This document shows positions 5,768 to 8,440 of a DNA stretch of 8,440 nucleotides, one piece after another. Both the position numbers and the translations under genes were made by a program. The DNA lies in NCBI GenBank assembly GCA_035292605.1, contig DATDPT010000174.1, positions 1 through 8,440 of the forward strand, read 5' to 3'. Source of the DNA: JALYNX01 sp035292605 (GTDB lineage: Bacteria > Actinomycetota > Acidimicrobiia > Spongiisociales > ZC4RG35). Every line of letters starts with the position of its first letter. Position 1 is the first letter of the stretch. Below the pieces are notes generated by a model. The model saw only the letters and a list, made by a program, of their open reading frames with translations. It did no database searches and was not told the DNA's origin.

Positions 5768-6669
5768 GGAACTTCGCCTTCTCTCTCTGCCAGCTCCGCC
5801 TCCGCATTGGCTATCCGCTGTTCTTCCTGCTCCTCGGTCAGAGGTGCGTCATGATGGGCGCCGAGGTAGGCATCGATGACCGCCGGATCTTGGCTGATCA
5901 CTTCAGGGGGGCCCTCGAAAATCACCCGGCCCTCGGACATGACAACCACCCAGTCCGAGATGTCGCGCACCACGTCCATGTCGTGCTCGACGAAGACAAC
6001 CGTGATCCCTTCCGTCCGGAGGCCCTTGACGTGCTCCAGCAGAGACTGAGTCAAGGCAGGGTTTACCCCTGCCATGGGCTCATCGAGCATGACCAGCGTG
6101 GGTTCGGCCATCAAGGCCCGGGCCATCTCCAGCAGCTTTCGTTGGCCCCCGGAAAGGGTGCCGGCGTACTCGTCTCGCATGTGTGAAAGCTGGAAGCGCT
6201 CGAGGAGGGCTTCCGCTCTGTCCTCGATCTCTTCCTCCTGGTAGCGCCAGAGGTAGGGAATGAACGCTCGCAAGAATGCCTCCCCCCTCTGATCTCTGGC
6301 ACCCAACTTCATGTTCTCGATCACGCTCAGCCTGGTCAGCGATTTGGTGAGCTGAAAGGTGCGGACCATGCCCATCTTGGCCAGCCGGTGCGACGACATC
6401 CCGCTGACGAGCTGGCCGTCAAAGGTCGCGGTGCCTGCGTCCGCCTCGTCGAATCCCGTTAGCAGGTTGAAGAAAGTGGTCTTTCCGGCACCGTTGGGGC
6501 CGATCAGGGCAGTGATCAGGCCTCGCTGAACCGACACCTTGTCGACATCCACTGCGAGGAGACCGCCAAAGGACCTGCTCATTCCCTCCACAACCAGAAT
6601 CGGGTCTGGTTTGTCGACACCGGGCTGGTGAGCAACGCCGGCCAGAGTGCCGGCCGGATCAGCGGGCAT
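5764..6669 (-). CDS. livG: LivG-type ATP-binding protein of the branched-chain amino acid ABC importer
   Basis: 301 aa, longer than a typical LivG (about 250-260). The ATPase core has Walker A G57-PNGAGK-T64, Q-loop RTFQ with Q106, signature LSGGQ (172-176), Walker B VMLDEP (193-198) with E197, and H-loop VEHD with H229. DEPMAGVNP is the standard LivG form. The extra length is a 23-residue N-terminal leader before LVVEGMSRSFGG, and a C-terminal tail after AYLGA (267-271), rich in Glu, Gln and Ala, that looks like a short acidic helix. An AGAGGAG-type binding site (AGAGGAG, 6680-6686) stands 10 nt before the ATG. The gene overlaps the livM end by 11 bp and livF by 4 bp. Confidence 0.94.
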   Translation of the reverse strand: MPADPAGTLAGVAHQPGVDKPDPILVVEGMSRSFGGLLAVDVDKVSVQRGLITALIGPNGAGKTTFFNLLTGFDEADAGTATFDGQLVSGMSSHRLAKMGMVRTFQLTKSLTRLSVIENMKLGARDQRGEAFLRAFIPYLWRYQEEEIEDRAEALLERFQLSHMRDEYAGTLSGGQRKLLEMARALMAEPTLVMLDEPMAGVNPALTQSLLEHVKGLRTEGITVVFVEHDMDVVRDISDWVVVMSEGRVIFEGPPEVISQDPAVIDAYLGAHHDAPLTEEQEEQRIANAEAELAEREGEVP

Positions 6670-7651
6670 CGAGCATCATCTCCTCTCTGCTCCCGAATAG
6701 GCCTTGGGGCCGGTAGACCATGAGGAGTGCCAGACCCAAGCCGACGAGCATGAATCGAATTTGACCGACCTGTGATGCGTTCATCAGCCACCGCGGAATC
6801 CATCCTTCAGCCTCGAATCCGCGGAGCACCCCGTCGGTGACCGTCAGCAGTCCCCAGAAGAGCATCGACCCAACGATCGGTGACCATACCCGTCCGACGC
6901 CCCCCAGTATCAGGGCCGTCCACATGAAGAACGTCTGCACCGGCACGAAATAGTCGGGTTGAACCGTCGAGTTGGCGATGGCGAGCAGGATGCCGGCCAG
7001 ACCTCCGATGACCCCTCCCAATATCAGCGCCTGCATCTTGTACCAGTAGGCGTTCTTTCCCAGGGCGCGGGCCGCATCCTCGTCCTCACGGATCGCTTTG
7101 ACCACCCTCCCCCACGGGCTCCGCATCAACTGCCAGATCAAGAAGGTGACCAACAAGACCAGGGGCCAGCCAATGCTGAGGATGAACAGGTTGGGCCCGG
7201 TGTAGAAGAAGGGCCCGAAGTCATAGACCCGCTCCGTGAATGGATTGAACTCATAGAACGCACCGGCGAAGTTGGTGATACCGGTGTTGCCGCCGGTCCA
7301 GTCGGCCAACGTCGTGGAACGCACCAGGATTCGCAGCACCTCCGAGGCGGCGATGGTGACGATGGCGAGATAGTCACCGCGCAGACGCAATGTGGGAATA
7401 CCCAGCAGGAGGGCGAATATCAAGGCATAGCCGAGACCCACCAGGATCCCCAGCCAGGGATTCCAGCCAAAAACGGTGATCGACATCCCCAATCCGTATC
7501 CGCCCATGGCGAGGAAACCGATTTGCCCGAAGTTGAGGAGACCGGTGTATCCAAAATGCACATTGAGCCCGATCACGGCCATGGCGAAGACCATGGCGTT
7601 GACCCCAAACATCTGGGAGATGGTCTGCTCCAGGATCGAAACCAAGTTCAC
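6659..7651 (-). CDS. livM: LivM-type permease of the branched-chain amino acid ABC importer
   Basis: 330 aa from a GTG at 7651, the usual LivM size. It is an integral membrane subunit of the BPD_transp_2 family. Hydrophobic segments lie at about 17-31, 41-61, 66-88, 93-111, 153-176, 207-226, 240-255, 258-272 and 299-313. The family block GLLNFGQIGFLAMGGYG is at 37-53, the cytoplasmic loop that contacts the ATPases is SPWGRVVKAIREDEDAARALG (178-198), and the end is YRPQGLFG. An in-frame ATG at 7945 would add 98 basic residues lying wholly over livH, so it is rejected. The GTG overlaps the livH stop (GTGA) and has AAAGGAG 8 nt before it. Confidence 0.93.
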   Translation of the reverse strand: MNLVSILEQTISQMFGVNAMVFAMAVIGLNVHFGYTGLLNFGQIGFLAMGGYGLGMSITVFGWNPWLGILVGLGYALIFALLLGIPTLRLRGDYLAIVTIAASEVLRILVRSTTLADWTGGNTGITNFAGAFYEFNPFTERVYDFGPFFYTGPNLFILSIGWPLVLLVTFLIWQLMRSPWGRVVKAIREDEDAARALGKNAYWYKMQALILGGVIGGLAGILLAIANSTVQPDYFVPVQTFFMWTALILGGVGRVWSPIVGSMLFWGLLTVTDGVLRGFEAEGWIPRWLMNASQVGQIRFMLVGLGLALLMVYRPQGLFGSREEMMLDAR

Positions 7652-8440
7652 CCGACGCGCTCCTTTCTCCCCATGATCCCCTGCGGTCTGATCAGGAGGA
7701 TGACGATCATGAGCAGCAGCGCACCGATACTTCGCAACTCTGACGCGAGGAACAGTGTGGAGAGCTGGATCCCAAGCCCCACCAGAATGCAGCCGACGAG
7801 GGCACCATAGGCTGTGCCCAGACCGCCGAGAATCACCCCGGCGAACAGGAGCAGAAGGATCTGAGAGCCAACGTCCCATCTGATCACGTCTGACTGTCCG
7901 AGCAACACACCACCGAGTGCCGCCAGGGCGGCGCCGGCGACCCAAACCCAGCGTATGACACGCTGTACGTCGATCCCCGACGACTCGGCGAGATCACGGT
8001 CATCCGAGACCGCCCGCATCGCTCGTCCCGCCCGGGTCAGCTGCAGGGTCAGCCCGACACCCACCAACGCAACCGTGGCCACCGTCATCGCGATGATGTC
8101 TTTGTAGGTGACCGCGATCGGGCCGATCGCGATCGCCTGCTGGCCGGCGTAGCTCCGGAAGAAACGCCCGGTACCGCCAAACAAATAGAGATAGATGTAT
8201 CGGATCAGGATCGAGAGGCCGATCGTGATCACCATCTGGGCGATGAGACCGGTCCCCCGACGACGGAGTCGGGCGAACACAGCGGCGTCTGCAGCCCACC
8301 CCAGCAGCCCGCCCAGGATCACGGCCATCAGGGCGGCGCTGATCAGGTCGACCGGGCCATTCAGGATCCATGGCCAACCCGCGGTGAAGCCGAACAAGGA
8401 CGACACTCCGAGCACATTGAAGAAGTAGGCGACCAACATC
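7648..8440 (-). CDS. livH: LivH-type permease of the branched-chain amino acid ABC importer (5'-partial)
   Basis: 263 residues are visible and the frame is open to the right edge. Hydrophobic segments lie at about 1-13, 31-55, 65-88, 112-135, 160-181, 190-225 and 236-251 of the visible part. The ATPase-contact loop is AGRAMRAVSDDRDLAESSGID (137-157), and the end LIRPQGIMGRKERVG is typical of LivH. There is a Met at the edge (8437-8439), but the family block with LNFAHG and the first helices should lie before it: MLVAYFF matches the middle of the usual MLGAYVAY region. This Met is therefore very likely internal, with roughly 50 residues and the operon promoter beyond the window. It is the first visible gene of livHMGF. 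Confidence 0.92.
   Translation of the reverse strand, partial: MLVAYFFNVLGVSSLFGFTAGWPWILNGPVDLISAALMAVILGGLLGWAADAAVFARLRRRGTGLIAQMVITIGLSILIRYIYLYLFGGTGRFFRSYAGQQAIAIGPIAVTYKDIIAMTVATVALVGVGLTLQLTRAGRAMRAVSDDRDLAESSGIDVQRVIRWVWVAGAALAALGGVLLGQSDVIRWDVGSQILLLLFAGVILGGLGTAYGALVGCILVGLGIQLSTLFLASELRSIGALLLMIVILLIRPQGIMGRKERVG
7660..7666 (-). promoter_or_regulatory. Ribosome binding site of livM
   Basis: On the minus strand AAAGGAG stands 8 nt before the GTG at 7651, inside the livH coding end. It decides for the GTG start and shows that livM has its own strong initiation site besides the 4-bp stop/start overlap. Confidence 0.7.

Noticed and set aside
6959..7810. A long plus-strand open frame (283 codons) opposite livM and livH
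   Set aside because: It lies antisense to two clear permease genes. Its product is rich in Gln, Asp, Gly and His with no recognisable fold, as expected from the complement of membrane-protein codons in high-GC DNA.
7652..7945. In-frame upstream extension of livM by 98 codons
   Set aside because: It lies wholly over the livH coding end and is Arg-rich. The GTG at 7651 has a strong ribosome binding site and the correct 4-bp overlap.

Overview
The window is high-GC, densely packed bacterial DNA. It probably comes from an actinobacterium, possibly of the Acidimicrobiia type. Three things point that way: the strong G/C preference at third codon positions, a lipoprotein with an AAC lipobox followed by an acidic and then Thr/Ser/Ala-rich linker, and a CvpA-type membrane protein fused to an extracellular domain, an arrangement known in mycobacterial MarP. 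The lineage is an inference and was not tested. No rRNA, tRNA, CRISPR array, transposase or phage gene was seen.

Left part (1-2908): the last 27 codons of a plus-strand membrane protein end 3 nt from the convergent end of a minus-strand CvpA/CAP-domain fusion. Upstream of the fusion on the minus strand lies a compact set, in transcription order: an MBLAC1-like metallo-hydrolase, an AlaX-type alanyl-tRNA editing protein and a universal stress protein. The gaps of 11 and 34 nt suggest one operon. The fusion gene follows after about 100 nt.

Middle (2909-5066): a 136-nt divergent intergenic region carries two directly abutting inverted repeats. After it comes a plus-strand lipoprotein of the branched-chain amino acid/amide type (Peripla_BP_6), closed by a long GC-rich hairpin. 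A DJ-1/PfpI-family gene follows, apparently transcribed from a promoter so close that the mRNA would be leaderless. Its nucleophilic cysteine is replaced by serine.

Right part (5036-8440): a minus-strand operon livH-livM-livG-livF, each junction overlapping by 4-11 bp, encodes the two permeases and two ATPases of the HAAT/Liv ABC importer. livH runs off the right edge. This operon converges on the DJ-1 gene with a 31-bp coding overlap. With the lipoprotein it makes a complete five-component importer, but the binding protein is on the opposite strand with its own regulation.

Most of the content is recognisable housekeeping or transport. The points worth a second look are recurrent substitutions at active or metal sites (DJ-1 Cys to Ser, AlaX Cys to Asp, MBL bridging Asp apparently lost, CAP histidines lost), the CvpA-CAP fusion, the tandem dyads before the lipoprotein gene, and a run of four heptad repeats before the cvpA-like gene. 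No clearly new multi-gene system was identified.
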